NCBI GenBank assembly: GCA_913776825.1 | Contig: CAJYPV010000022.1 | Span: forward strand, 248,001 to 312,000 | Direction of reading: 5' to 3' | DNA from: Burkholderiaceae bacterium | GTDB taxonomy: Bacteria > Pseudomonadota > Gammaproteobacteria > Burkholderiales > Burkholderiaceae_C | Length of the DNA: 64,000 bases | Shown here: positions 35,981-46,202 of the stretch, piece by piece | Numbering within the stretch: position 1 is the first letter of the stretch | How the letters are laid out: each line of letters starts with the position of its first letter | The notes under the pieces: generated by a model | What the model saw: only the letters and a program-made list of their open reading frames with translations | Told to the model about the DNA's origin: nothing | Databases searched by the model: none | Made by a program: the position numbers and the translations under genes

Positions 35981-36223
35981 CCTGAGGTGGGACGCTGCCG
36001 ACGGCCCCTGGATGGCACGCAGGGGCCGGGCGGGACGCCCCCGAAACGCACGCAATCATCGGCTGCGGCGCCCCGCCACTTCCGAGCGGGGTGCGGTCAG
36101 AGGTAAACTCCCGCCCTTCACCGTATTTCCGACGCTGCTCAAAGCGCCGGGCCCCTGGCGGGCTGTGGCTGGCGAGTCTGTGCCTTCGGGTGGGTGTTAC
36201 TTCAGTTCATTTCCGGAGCCAAC

Positions 36224-36388
36224 ATGGGCAACAAGATCATCACCGAAGCCGACCGTCGCGCTTCTCCCCGTCCCGCCGCCCCCAAGGGCGTCACGCTGAC
36301 CGCCGGTCGCGGCCAGAAGCGCAGCCTGGAGCGTGGTTCGCACACCCGCAGCAAGAAGAACCCGGGCAAGCGTCCGCATTCGGGTTGA
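36224..36388 (+). CDS. small basic hypothetical protein (54 aa)
   Basis: MGNKIITEADRRASPRPAAPKGVTLTAGRGQKRSLERGSHTRSKKNPGKRPHSG; GGAG-type RBS upstream and a terminator hairpin downstream. Confidence 0.65.
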   Translation: MGNKIITEADRRASPRPAAPKGVTLTAGRGQKRSLERGSHTRSKKNPGKRPHSG

Positions 36389-36481
36389 GATCCGCGGGGT
36401 TCCGGCCCCGGCGCGATCCCGCTGACAGGCCCGCTCGACGAGCCTGCACCGACCCCAGGCCCGTTCCACGGCCTGACCCAC

Positions 36482-36515
36482 CACAGGCCCGCTCACACGG
36501 GCCTGTGTCGTTTCT
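36482..36515 (+). terminator. hairpin terminator after the small basic protein gene
   Basis: CACAGGCCCG-CTCACA-CGGGCCTGTG perfect 10-bp stem followed by TCGTTTCT. Confidence 0.65.
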
Positions 36516-36554
36516 CCCCGGTCCTCCCGACCGATCCTTGCTCGATCAATCGCC

Positions 36555-38240
36555 ATGATCCGCATCAACGAACTCCGCCTCCCGCTCCATCATCCGGAAG
36601 ACGCGCTGCGCCCGGCCGTGGTGGCCCGGCTGGGCATTCCGGACGCTCAACTGCAGTCCTTCACCGTCTTCAAACGCAGCTACGACGCGCGCAAGAAGAC
36701 CGCGATGGTGCTGATCTACAGCATCGACGCCGACATCGGCGATGCCGCCGCCGAAGCCGCGCTGCTGCAGCGCCTGCACGGCGACGCGCACATCAAGCCG
36801 TCCCCCGACACCGCCTATCGATTCGTCGGCCATGCGCCGGCGGATTTCCACGCCACCGGCCGCCCGCGCCCGGTCGTCATCGGCTTCGGGCCGTGCGGCA
36901 TCTTCGCCGCGCTGATCCTGGCGCAGATGGGCCTGCGCCCGATCGTGCTGGAGCGCGGCAAGCAGGTGCGCGAGCGCACCAAGGACACCTGGGGCCTGTG
37001 GCGCCAGAGCGAGCTGCATCCCGAATCGAATGTGCAGTTCGGCGAGGGCGGCGCCGGCACGTTCTCCGACGGCAAGCTCTACAGCCAGATTTCCGACCCG
37101 CGCTTCCTGACCCGCAAGGTGCTGACCGAGTTCGTCAAGGCCGGCGCGCCCGAGGAAATCCTCTACGTCAGCAAGCCGCACATCGGCACCTTCCGCCTGG
37201 TGAGCATGGTCATCAAGATGCGGGCCGAGATCGAGCGGCTGGGCGGCGAGATCCGCTTCCAGCAGAAGGTGACCGATCTGTTGATCGAGCCCGATGCCGA
37301 CGGCCAGTCGCATGTGCGCGGCGTGACGCTGGAATCCGGCGAGCAGATCGCGGCCGATCACGTCGTCGTCGCCCTGGGTCACAGCGCGCGGGACACCTTC
37401 CAGATGCTGCATGCGCGCGGCGTCTACATGGAAGCCAAGCCGTTCTCGATCGGCTATCGGATCGAGCATCCGCAATCGCTGATCGACAAGGCCCGCTTCG
37501 GTCCGAATGCCGGTCATCCCATCCTCGGCGCGGCGGACTACAAGCTGGTGCACCACGCCAGCAACGGCCGCTCGGTCTACAGCTTCTGCATGTGCCCGGG
37601 CGGCACGGTGGTGGCGGCGACGTCCGAGCCGAATCGCGTGGTCACGAATGGCATGAGCCAGTACTCGCGCAATGAGCGCAATGCGAATGCCGGCATCGTG
37701 GTCGGGATCTCGCCGCAGGACTATCGGCAGGACGGCAAGCGCGACGGCTCGCTGGTGAATCCGCTCGATGGCCTGGCCTTCCAGCGCTTCTGGGAATCCC
37801 GCGCCTATGAGCTGGGCGAAGGCGGCTACCGCGCGCCCGGCGCATTGGTGGGTGACTTCATCAAGCGCCAGCGCAGCAGCGTGCTGGGCACGGTCGAGCC
37901 GAGCTACAAGCCCGGCGTCACCCTGACCGATCTGCAGCAGAAGGGCTTCGGCAGCCTGCCCGAGTACGCGCTGGACGCGATCCGCGAAGCGCTGCCCGCC
38001 TTCGAGAAGCAGATCCGCGGCTTCTCGATGAACGATGCGGTGCTGACCGGCGTGGAGACGCGCACCTCGTCGCCGCTGCGCATCACCCGGGGCAAGGACT
38101 ATCAAAGTCTCAATGTCCGCGGCCTGTATCCGGCCGGCGAGGGCGCGGGCTATGCCGGCGGGATCATGTCCGCCGGCGTGGACGGCATCGAGGTGGCGGA
38201 AGCCTTGGGTCGAGCGGCGCTGGGATTGAGCGCGGACTGA
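36555..38240 (+). CDS. NAD(P)/FAD-dependent oxidoreductase (uncharacterised FAD-dependent family)
   Basis: PVVIGFGPCGIFAALILAQMGLRPIVLERGKQVRERTKDT...FGEGGAGTFSDGKLYSQI. Confidence 0.88.
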   Translation: MIRINELRLPLHHPEDALRPAVVARLGIPDAQLQSFTVFKRSYDARKKTAMVLIYSIDADIGDAAAEAALLQRLHGDAHIKPSPDTAYRFVGHAPADFHATGRPRPVVIGFGPCGIFAALILAQMGLRPIVLERGKQVRERTKDTWGLWRQSELHPESNVQFGEGGAGTFSDGKLYSQISDPRFLTRKVLTEFVKAGAPEEILYVSKPHIGTFRLVSMVIKMRAEIERLGGEIRFQQKVTDLLIEPDADGQSHVRGVTLESGEQIAADHVVVALGHSARDTFQMLHARGVYMEAKPFSIGYRIEHPQSLIDKARFGPNAGHPILGAADYKLVHHASNGRSVYSFCMCPGGTVVAATSEPNRVVTNGMSQYSRNERNANAGIVVGISPQDYRQDGKRDGSLVNPLDGLAFQRFWESRAYELGEGGYRAPGALVGDFIKRQRSSVLGTVEPSYKPGVTLTDLQQKGFGSLPEYALDAIREALPAFEKQIRGFSMNDAVLTGVETRTSSPLRITRGKDYQSLNVRGLYPAGEGAGYAGGIMSAGVDGIEVAEALGRAALGLSAD

Positions 38241-38352
38241 AGCGCCTCTTAAAGGCGCTTGAGTCGCGCCTCATCTGCGCGTTGCGCCGGCCGCTCGGGT
38301 GGAGACCCCAGCGGCCGGTTCGCGCTCAGCGCCCTGAACGACGCTCAACCGA

Positions 38353-39534
38353 TCAGATCGCCTTCCAGAGGATGTCCAGCACGCCGGCCGAGGTGGGCGT
38401 CCAGCCCGCGCCTGCGTGCGCGGTGTGCGCCTGCAGGCAGCGGAAGCGCTTGCCCTGGTAGCTCACCACCTGGCCGACGGTGTAGCTGGCGCCTTCGGTC
38501 CAGTCCGGTGCGTCGCCGGGCGGGTTGGGCGGCGTGGTCGGGGGCGTGGTGGGCGGCGTGGTCGGCGGGAGCACCACATCCATCGCGTAACTCGCGCCCG
38601 AGGCGGCATTCAGCAGATAGACATCCATCACCGACACGCCGCTCGGCACCACCACATTGCCGCCTTGCAAGGTGCCGACGCGGACATAGGCCGAGGCCTG
38701 ATTCGCCCGCGTCGCGATCTGCGACAGCCAGGCCGATTTCGTCGCCGCGGCGGACAGCGTCAGCGCAATGGTTTCCAGGTCGCCGCCGGACTTGTCGAAC
38801 ACCCGCAGCTTGACCTGGCTGCTGGCCGGCAAGTCCTGCGCGGCCGAGACCTGCCCGATCTGCTTGAGCCCGGTCGGCACCGATGGTGGCGTGGTGGCGC
38901 CGCCGAAGTCCACGTCGGAGCAGGCATAAAACGCCTCGGTGCTGTCCGCGCGCTGCCAGGCCGAGAACACCACGTGCTTGCCGCTGCGCTTGGGCAGGCT
39001 CAGCTTCATGGTGTAGGTCTTGCCCACGGTGACGATCTGGTCCGGCCCCAGTTGCGCCACCTGATCCAGGTCGGACCAGCGCAGCGGCGAGGCGCTGGGC
39101 GTCCAGCCGTCGCGGGTCATGAAGAAGGTCCAGTTGAGCGAACGGTGCGGCGCGGTCGCGTTGTAGCGGTATTCGTATCGGCCATCCGGACCCGGTGACC
39201 ATGCGGTCGCCGGCCAGTCGGTGCGGGCCAGGTCAAAGCCCTTGAACTTCTCCTGACCGCCGGCGCACAGCTTCAGATCCGGCACCACCGCCCGGTGATT
39301 GCCATTGGCGGCGGCCTGATTGACGCCGTTCCAGTCGTAAAGCGCCTGCTCCCCGCCGTACGCAACCGCCGCCTGACAGGCGGGCAGCGCCGGATTCTTG
39401 TAGCAGTTGTATTGGCGCGAGATCGGGAACTCGGGCGCGCCGTGGGCGAGGGCGCTGGACGCGGTGGTCCAGGCCAGAACGCCGAGCACGCAAGTGCCGG
39501 ACCAGCGCAGTCGCGCGGAATGCAGAACCGTCAT
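38353..39534 (-). CDS. AA10-family lytic polysaccharide monooxygenase with C-terminal chitin-binding (CBM5/12-like) module
   Basis: Signal peptide ending ALA-HGAPEFPISRQYNCYKNP (N-terminal His after cleavage), LNWTFFMTRDGWTPSASPLRWSDLD, (TTPP)n linker, C-terminal WTEGASYTVGQVVSYQGKRFRCLQAHTAHAGAGWTPTSAGVLDILWKAI. Confidence 0.93.
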   Translation of the reverse strand: MTVLHSARLRWSGTCVLGVLAWTTASSALAHGAPEFPISRQYNCYKNPALPACQAAVAYGGEQALYDWNGVNQAAANGNHRAVVPDLKLCAGGQEKFKGFDLARTDWPATAWSPGPDGRYEYRYNATAPHRSLNWTFFMTRDGWTPSASPLRWSDLDQVAQLGPDQIVTVGKTYTMKLSLPKRSGKHVVFSAWQRADSTEAFYACSDVDFGGATTPPSVPTGLKQIGQVSAAQDLPASSQVKLRVFDKSGGDLETIALTLSAAATKSAWLSQIATRANQASAYVRVGTLQGGNVVVPSGVSVMDVYLLNAASGASYAMDVVLPPTTPPTTPPTTPPNPPGDAPDWTEGASYTVGQVVSYQGKRFRCLQAHTAHAGAGWTPTSAGVLDILWKAI

Positions 39535-40082
39535 GGATGTCTCCTGTGGTGAAGGGCGAGCGCGGCGCGGCGTGCGCCGGCTCGTCGTGGGAAAGCGATT
39601 CTTGGAAGTCCCGCCGCGGTTGCCATGCGTTCCCAGATGGGGAAATTGGCAGGCGACGGATACAAACGTCTCCATCTCGGCAAAGGCGTGAGCAAATGGC
39701 AACAAATGGATGTCCTGAATATCAAATGAACTTCAGATAAATGCCAGATGAATGCCAATAAGAAACCAAAGGCAGACCACCATAGGAATTTCATCGGCTG
39801 AGGGCAAGCTTTCGGCCCTCCATGCCCCGCATTGGGGCCACAACGACGGGTGGCGCTTGAACTGGCGCGGGGCATCGCCTAAGGCCTTCAAAGGGGACGG
39901 CGACCGCTTGCGGCCCCTCCGCCTGGACGATGGGCATCCGTGGAACGGCGGCGACGGAACCGTTCTTATGCGGTGGCGTACGCGCTTCACGAGCATTCGT
40001 TGGGCGCGAAGGAAGTATCATCGGGCCCCATAGCCAAGTCATCTCGACGAAGGCTAGAGTCCAACTTCAACGCCTCACCACC

Positions 40083-40976
40083 ATGCGCCTGGACCTCACC
40101 ACCCTCAACCTTGTGCTGGCCATCGAGCAGACCCGCTCGATCACGCGCGGTGCCGAGCGCGAGCATCTGGCGCTGGCGGCCGCGAGCAAGCGGATTTCGG
40201 ATCTCGAGACCCGTCTCGGCGTGCAGCTGTTCGAGCGCCGCGCGCGGGGTGTGGAGCCGACCGAAGCCTGCCGCGCGCTGGTGCGGCACATCCGCTCCCT
40301 GCATGCCTCCTTGCATGCGTTGGAAAGCGAAGTGGTGGAGTTCGCGCGCGGCATCAAGGGCCATCTGCGCATCGCCGCCAATGCAGGCGCGATCGCGGAA
40401 GCCCTGCCGCCGGACCTCGCGGCCTTCTCGCAGGCCCATCCGCAGATCCGCATCAGCCTGGAAGACCAGACCAGCGCCGAGGTGCAGGCCGCTGTCGCCG
40501 AAGGGCGCGCCGATGTGGGCGTGTTCACCGCGCCCTTGCTGGACAACCGCCTGCAGACCTGGGCCTATCGCCAGGGTCGCCTGTCGGTGCTGGTGCCGCA
40601 ACAGCATGTGCTGGCCGAGCGGGACGCGGTGAGCTTCGACGACCTGCTCGAACACGACCTGGTCGGGCTGCACAGCGGCGCGGCCGCGCAGGAATTGATG
40701 CTGCAGGAAGCCATGGCCCGCGGCCGCACCTTGAAGGCGCGTCTGCAGGTGCGGGGCTTCGATGCGATCGCGCAACTGGTCGAGGCCGGCCTGGGGGTCG
40801 CAGTGCTGCCCGATGCGCCGGCGCGGCGTTTCGCCCAGGTGTTCGCGGTCAAGCGGCTGCGCCTGGAAGAGACCTGGGCGCAGCGTGACTATGTTTTGGG
40901 CGTGGCGCGTCAGGAGCGCCTGCCGACGGTGGTGCAGCGCTTTGTCGATGCGCTGTGCCCCCAACCTTCGAAGTGA
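40083..40976 (+). CDS. LysR-family transcriptional regulator
   Basis: [65 protein letters not shown]; directly upstream of leuC. Confidence 0.93.
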   Translation: MRLDLTTLNLVLAIEQTRSITRGAEREHLALAAASKRISDLETRLGVQLFERRARGVEPTEACRALVRHIRSLHASLHALESEVVEFARGIKGHLRIAANAGAIAEALPPDLAAFSQAHPQIRISLEDQTSAEVQAAVAEGRADVGVFTAPLLDNRLQTWAYRQGRLSVLVPQQHVLAERDAVSFDDLLEHDLVGLHSGAAAQELMLQEAMARGRTLKARLQVRGFDAIAQLVEAGLGVAVLPDAPARRFAQVFAVKRLRLEETWAQRDYVLGVARQERLPTVVQRFVDALCPQPSK

Positions 40977-40989
40977 TGGAGAGTCCCTC

Positions 40990-42417
<1,428 letters not shown>

Positions 42418-42509
42418 GGGGCGGCCCGCGTGGTGCGTCGAGAGGACGCACGGCGGCGGGCCTCGCGCGTCATCAATGCCCGCCGGTCGGGCCTGAGACA
42501 AGGATAGAC

Positions 42510-43166
42510 ATGGACAAGTTCACCGTGCACAAGGGCCTCGTGGCCCCGATGGATCGCGAGAACGTCGACACCGACGCGATCATTCCCAAGCAGTTCCTCA
42601 AGTCGATCAAGCGCAGCGGCTTCGGGCCCAACCTGTTCGATGAATGGCGCTATCTGGACCACGGCGAACCCGGCCAGGATCCGGCCAGCCGCCGACCCAA
42701 TCCCGATTTCGTGCTGAACCAGCCGCGTTATCAGGGCGCCTCGATCCTGATCGCCCGCGGCAATTTCGGCTGCGGCTCCAGCCGCGAGCATGCGCCCTGG
42801 GCGCTGCAGCAATACGGCTTTCGCGCGCTGATCGCGCCGAGCTTCGCGGACATCTTCTTCAACAACACCTTCAAGAACGGCGTGTTGCCCATCGTGCTGC
42901 CCGAGCATCAGGTGGCGCGCCTGTTCGATGAGGTCTTCGGCTTCCCGGGCTATCAGTTGACCGTCGATCTGACGCGTCAGGTGGTGGTCAAGCCGGATGG
43001 CGAGGAACTGCCGTTCGACGTCCAGCCGTTCCGCAAGTACTGCCTGCTGAACGGCTTCGACGACATCGGCCTGACCCTGCGCCATGCCGACAAGATCAAG
43101 GCCTATGAGGCGGAACGCATTGCCACCAAGCCGTGGCTGAACAACCGGCTCACGCCGAATGGCTGA
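42510..43166 (+). CDS. leuD: 3-isopropylmalate dehydratase small subunit
   Basis: [39 protein letters not shown]...[14 protein letters not shown]. Confidence 0.98.
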   Translation: MDKFTVHKGLVAPMDRENVDTDAIIPKQFLKSIKRSGFGPNLFDEWRYLDHGEPGQDPASRRPNPDFVLNQPRYQGASILIARGNFGCGSSREHAPWALQQYGFRALIAPSFADIFFNNTFKNGVLPIVLPEHQVARLFDEVFGFPGYQLTVDLTRQVVVKPDGEELPFDVQPFRKYCLLNGFDDIGLTLRHADKIKAYEAERIATKPWLNNRLTPNG

Positions 43167-43254
43167 ACCCGCGCGGCGGCTGCGCTCGGTCACGACGCCG
43201 AGCGGCCTGCGCCTGGCGGTGCGATCCGCCGACTGAATTGCACAAGGAATGAAG

Positions 43255-44379
43255 ATGAAAGTTGCAGTCCTGCCGGGTGACGGCATTGGCACGGAAATCA
43301 TTGCCGAGGCCGTCAAGGTCTTGAAGGCGCTTGAGCTGCCGCTGGAGATGGAAACCGCGCCGGTCGGCGGCGCGGCGTATGAAGCGGCCGGGCATCCGCT
43401 GCCCGAAGCGACGCTGAAGCTGGCGCAGCAGGCGGATGCGGTGCTGTTCGGCGCGGTCGGCGACTGGAAGTACGACAAGCTCGAGCGGGCGCTGCGTCCG
43501 GAGCAGGCGATCCTCGGCCTGCGCAAGTCGCTGGGGCTGTTCGCCAACTTCCGTCCGGCCATCTGCTATGAGCAGCTGACGCATGCGTCCAGTCTCAAGC
43601 CGGAGCTGGTGGCGGGCCTGGACATCCTCATCATCCGCGAGCTGACCGGCGACATCTATTTCGGCCAGCCGCGTGGCCGGCGCACCGCAGTCGATGGTCA
43701 CTTCCCGGGCAGCGAAGAAGCCTTCGACACGATGCGCTACTCGCGCCCCGAGATCGAGCGCATCGCTCATGTGGCGTTCCAGGCGGCCCGCAAGCGCAAC
43801 GGTCGGGTGACCAGCGTGGACAAGGCCAATGTGCTGGAGACCTTCCAGTTCTGGAAGGATGTGGTCACCGAGGTGCATGCGCAGTACCCGGATGTGGCCC
43901 TGGACCACATGTATGTGGACAACGCCGCGATGCAGCTGGTGAAGGCGCCGAAGAAATTCGACGTGGTGGTGACCGGCAACATGTTTGGCGACATCCTGTC
44001 CGATGAAGCGGCGATGCTGACCGGCTCGATCGGCATGCTGCCGTCGGCTTCGTTGGACCAGCACAACAAGGGCCTGTACGAGCCCAGCCATGGCAGCGCG
44101 CCGGACATCGCGGGGCAGGGCATTGCGAATCCGCTGGCTACAATCTTGTCCGCTGCCATGATGCTCAAGTTCTCCCTCCAACAGCCCGAAGCCGCCGCCC
44201 GCATTGAGTCGGCGGTGCAATCGGTGCTGGCCCAGGGTCTGCGTACCGCGGACATCTGGAGCGAGGGCACCCGCAAGGTGAGCACCCGCGAGATGGGCGA
44301 TGCCGTGGTTGCAGCCGTGCGGGCAGATTCGTCCGCCACGGGCGCAACCACCACGACCACCAAAACCATCAAGAGCTAG
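43255..44379 (+). CDS. leuB: 3-isopropylmalate dehydrogenase
   Basis: [21 protein letters not shown]...[26 protein letters not shown]; start at 43249 or 43255. Confidence 0.98.
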   Translation: MKVAVLPGDGIGTEIIAEAVKVLKALELPLEMETAPVGGAAYEAAGHPLPEATLKLAQQADAVLFGAVGDWKYDKLERALRPEQAILGLRKSLGLFANFRPAICYEQLTHASSLKPELVAGLDILIIRELTGDIYFGQPRGRRTAVDGHFPGSEEAFDTMRYSRPEIERIAHVAFQAARKRNGRVTSVDKANVLETFQFWKDVVTEVHAQYPDVALDHMYVDNAAMQLVKAPKKFDVVVTGNMFGDILSDEAAMLTGSIGMLPSASLDQHNKGLYEPSHGSAPDIAGQGIANPLATILSAAMMLKFSLQQPEAAARIESAVQSVLAQGLRTADIWSEGTRKVSTREMGDAVVAAVRADSSATGATTTTTKTIKS

Positions 44380-44581
44380 TCCAGCTCCGGTTCGTCTCGC
44401 CCCCACACAAACCCGGCGAAGCGAGCCGGGCAGGGACCCGGAGGGTTTGTGATGGGTCGGGCACCTGCGGCGCGCAACGCGCCGGCACGGGCCTGGAACT
44501 GGAACTGGATCGGTGTTTTGACGGGCGCTTCGATCAAGCCTGTCGAAGCGCGCTCAGAGAACGCTTTCCAAAGGAACGCAA

Positions 44582-45712
44582 ATGACGACATTGGTTGGTT
44601 TGGTGGGTTGGCGCGGCATGGTCGGCTCGGTGCTGATGGACCGCATGGCGCAGGAACGGGACTTCGACCTGATCGAGCCGCTGTTCTTCAGCACCTCGAA
44701 TGCGGGCGGCGCCGCCCCTTCGTTCGCCAAGAACGAGACCGCGCTGCAAAGCGCGTTCGACATCGAGCAGCTCAAGCGCTGCGACATCATCCTCACCTGC
44801 CAGGGCGGCGATTACACCAACGAGGTGTATCCCAAGCTGCGCGCGGCCGGCTGGAACGGTCACTGGATCGATGCGGCCTCGTCGCTGCGCATGAACGACA
44901 ACGCGGTGATCGTGCTGGACCCGGTCAACCTGCCGGTGATCAAGAACGCGCTGTCGCAAGGCGGCAAGGACTGGATCGGCGGCAACTGCACCGTCAGCTG
45001 CATGCTGATGGGCGTGGGCGCGCTGTACAAGGCGGGCCTGGTGGAATGGATGTCCACCCAGACCTACCAGGCAGCGTCGGGCGGCGGCGCCCAGCACATG
45101 CGCGAGCTGCTGACCCAATACGGCTCGCTCAATGCCGAGGTCAAGTCGCTGCTGGACGACCCGAAGAGCGCCATCCTGGAGATCGATCGCAAGATCATCG
45201 CCAAGCAGCGCGGCTTCGCGCCGGAAGAGACGGCCAACTTCGGCGTCCCGCTGGGCGGCTCGCTGATCCCGTGGATCGACAAGGACCTGGGCAACGGCAC
45301 CTCCAAGGAAGAATGGAAGGGCATGGCCGAGACCAACAAGATCCTCGGCCAGGGCGCGGGCTTCGGCACGCCGGCCGTGCCGGTCGATGGCTTCTGCGTG
45401 CGCATCGGTGCGATGCGCTGCCACAGCCAGGCGCTGACCTTCAAGCTGAAGAAGGATGTGCCGCTGGCCGACATCGAAGCGATGATCGCCGCCGACAACG
45501 AATGGGTGAAGGTGGTGCCCAACACCCGTGAAGCCACCATCCGCGACCTGACCCCGGTCGCCGCGACCGGCACCCTGACCATCCCGGTCGGCCGGCTGCG
45601 CAAGATGGCCATGGGCCCCGAGTACCTGGGCGCCTTCACCGTCGGCGACCAGCTGTTGTGGGGCGCGGCCGAGCCGCTGCGCCGCATGCTGCGCATCCTG
45701 CTGGACCGCTGA
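44582..45712 (+). CDS. asd: aspartate-semialdehyde dehydrogenase
   Basis: [18 protein letters not shown]...[44 protein letters not shown]. Confidence 0.98.
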   Translation: MTTLVGLVGWRGMVGSVLMDRMAQERDFDLIEPLFFSTSNAGGAAPSFAKNETALQSAFDIEQLKRCDIILTCQGGDYTNEVYPKLRAAGWNGHWIDAASSLRMNDNAVIVLDPVNLPVIKNALSQGGKDWIGGNCTVSCMLMGVGALYKAGLVEWMSTQTYQAASGGGAQHMRELLTQYGSLNAEVKSLLDDPKSAILEIDRKIIAKQRGFAPEETANFGVPLGGSLIPWIDKDLGNGTSKEEWKGMAETNKILGQGAGFGTPAVPVDGFCVRIGAMRCHSQALTFKLKKDVPLADIEAMIAADNEWVKVVPNTREATIRDLTPVAATGTLTIPVGRLRKMAMGPEYLGAFTVGDQLLWGAAEPLRRMLRILLDR

Positions 45713-45805
45713 TCCGGCGCCGAGGACCGTCCGTCCTCATCACCGGGCGGGCGCCGGCTGGCGCCCAACACGGAGCCGAACCGGACCACCGTCCACACAG
45801 AGCCG

Positions 45806-45837
45806 AGAGCGCCGAAGCAGATTCGGCGCTCTTTTTT
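45806..45837 (+). terminator. rho-independent terminator after asd
   Basis: AGAGCGCCGAA-GCAGA-TTCGGCGCTCT followed by TTTTT. Confidence 0.9.
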
Positions 45838-46202
45838 CATTTGCGTGACGTTTGACCTTCAGCCCGGCGCGCCTTGGGCCGACAACGAAGAAGCGTGTGT
45901 GGTGGTGGGCGGTCCTGGGCCGTGGCCCGGTTGTGAGATCGGTCACGGTGGCCGGACAGTTGGCGGCGTGCCCGTGGGGCGTTGCCAGCAAGCGACAAGG
46001 TGGTAACGGGCTGTGAACCAGCGCTCCCTCATGGATGCTATTCAGGAGCTACCTCAGCAACGGAGCGTATATGCTTGCCACCGTTGTGATTTTCTACCGC
46101 GGGAACGGACCGTGCCTTGCTGAACGCTCGAGCCGCACAACAACAATACGTCATGACAGGCGGTCCTCTTCGTGTGGCCGCTTTGTTGCTTTGGGGGACG
46201 CC

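Noticed and set aside
42418-42509. Possible entericidin-type small lipoprotein gene between leuC and leuD, as in some Burkholderiales
   Set aside because: The gap is only 92 bp and contains no lipobox ORF.
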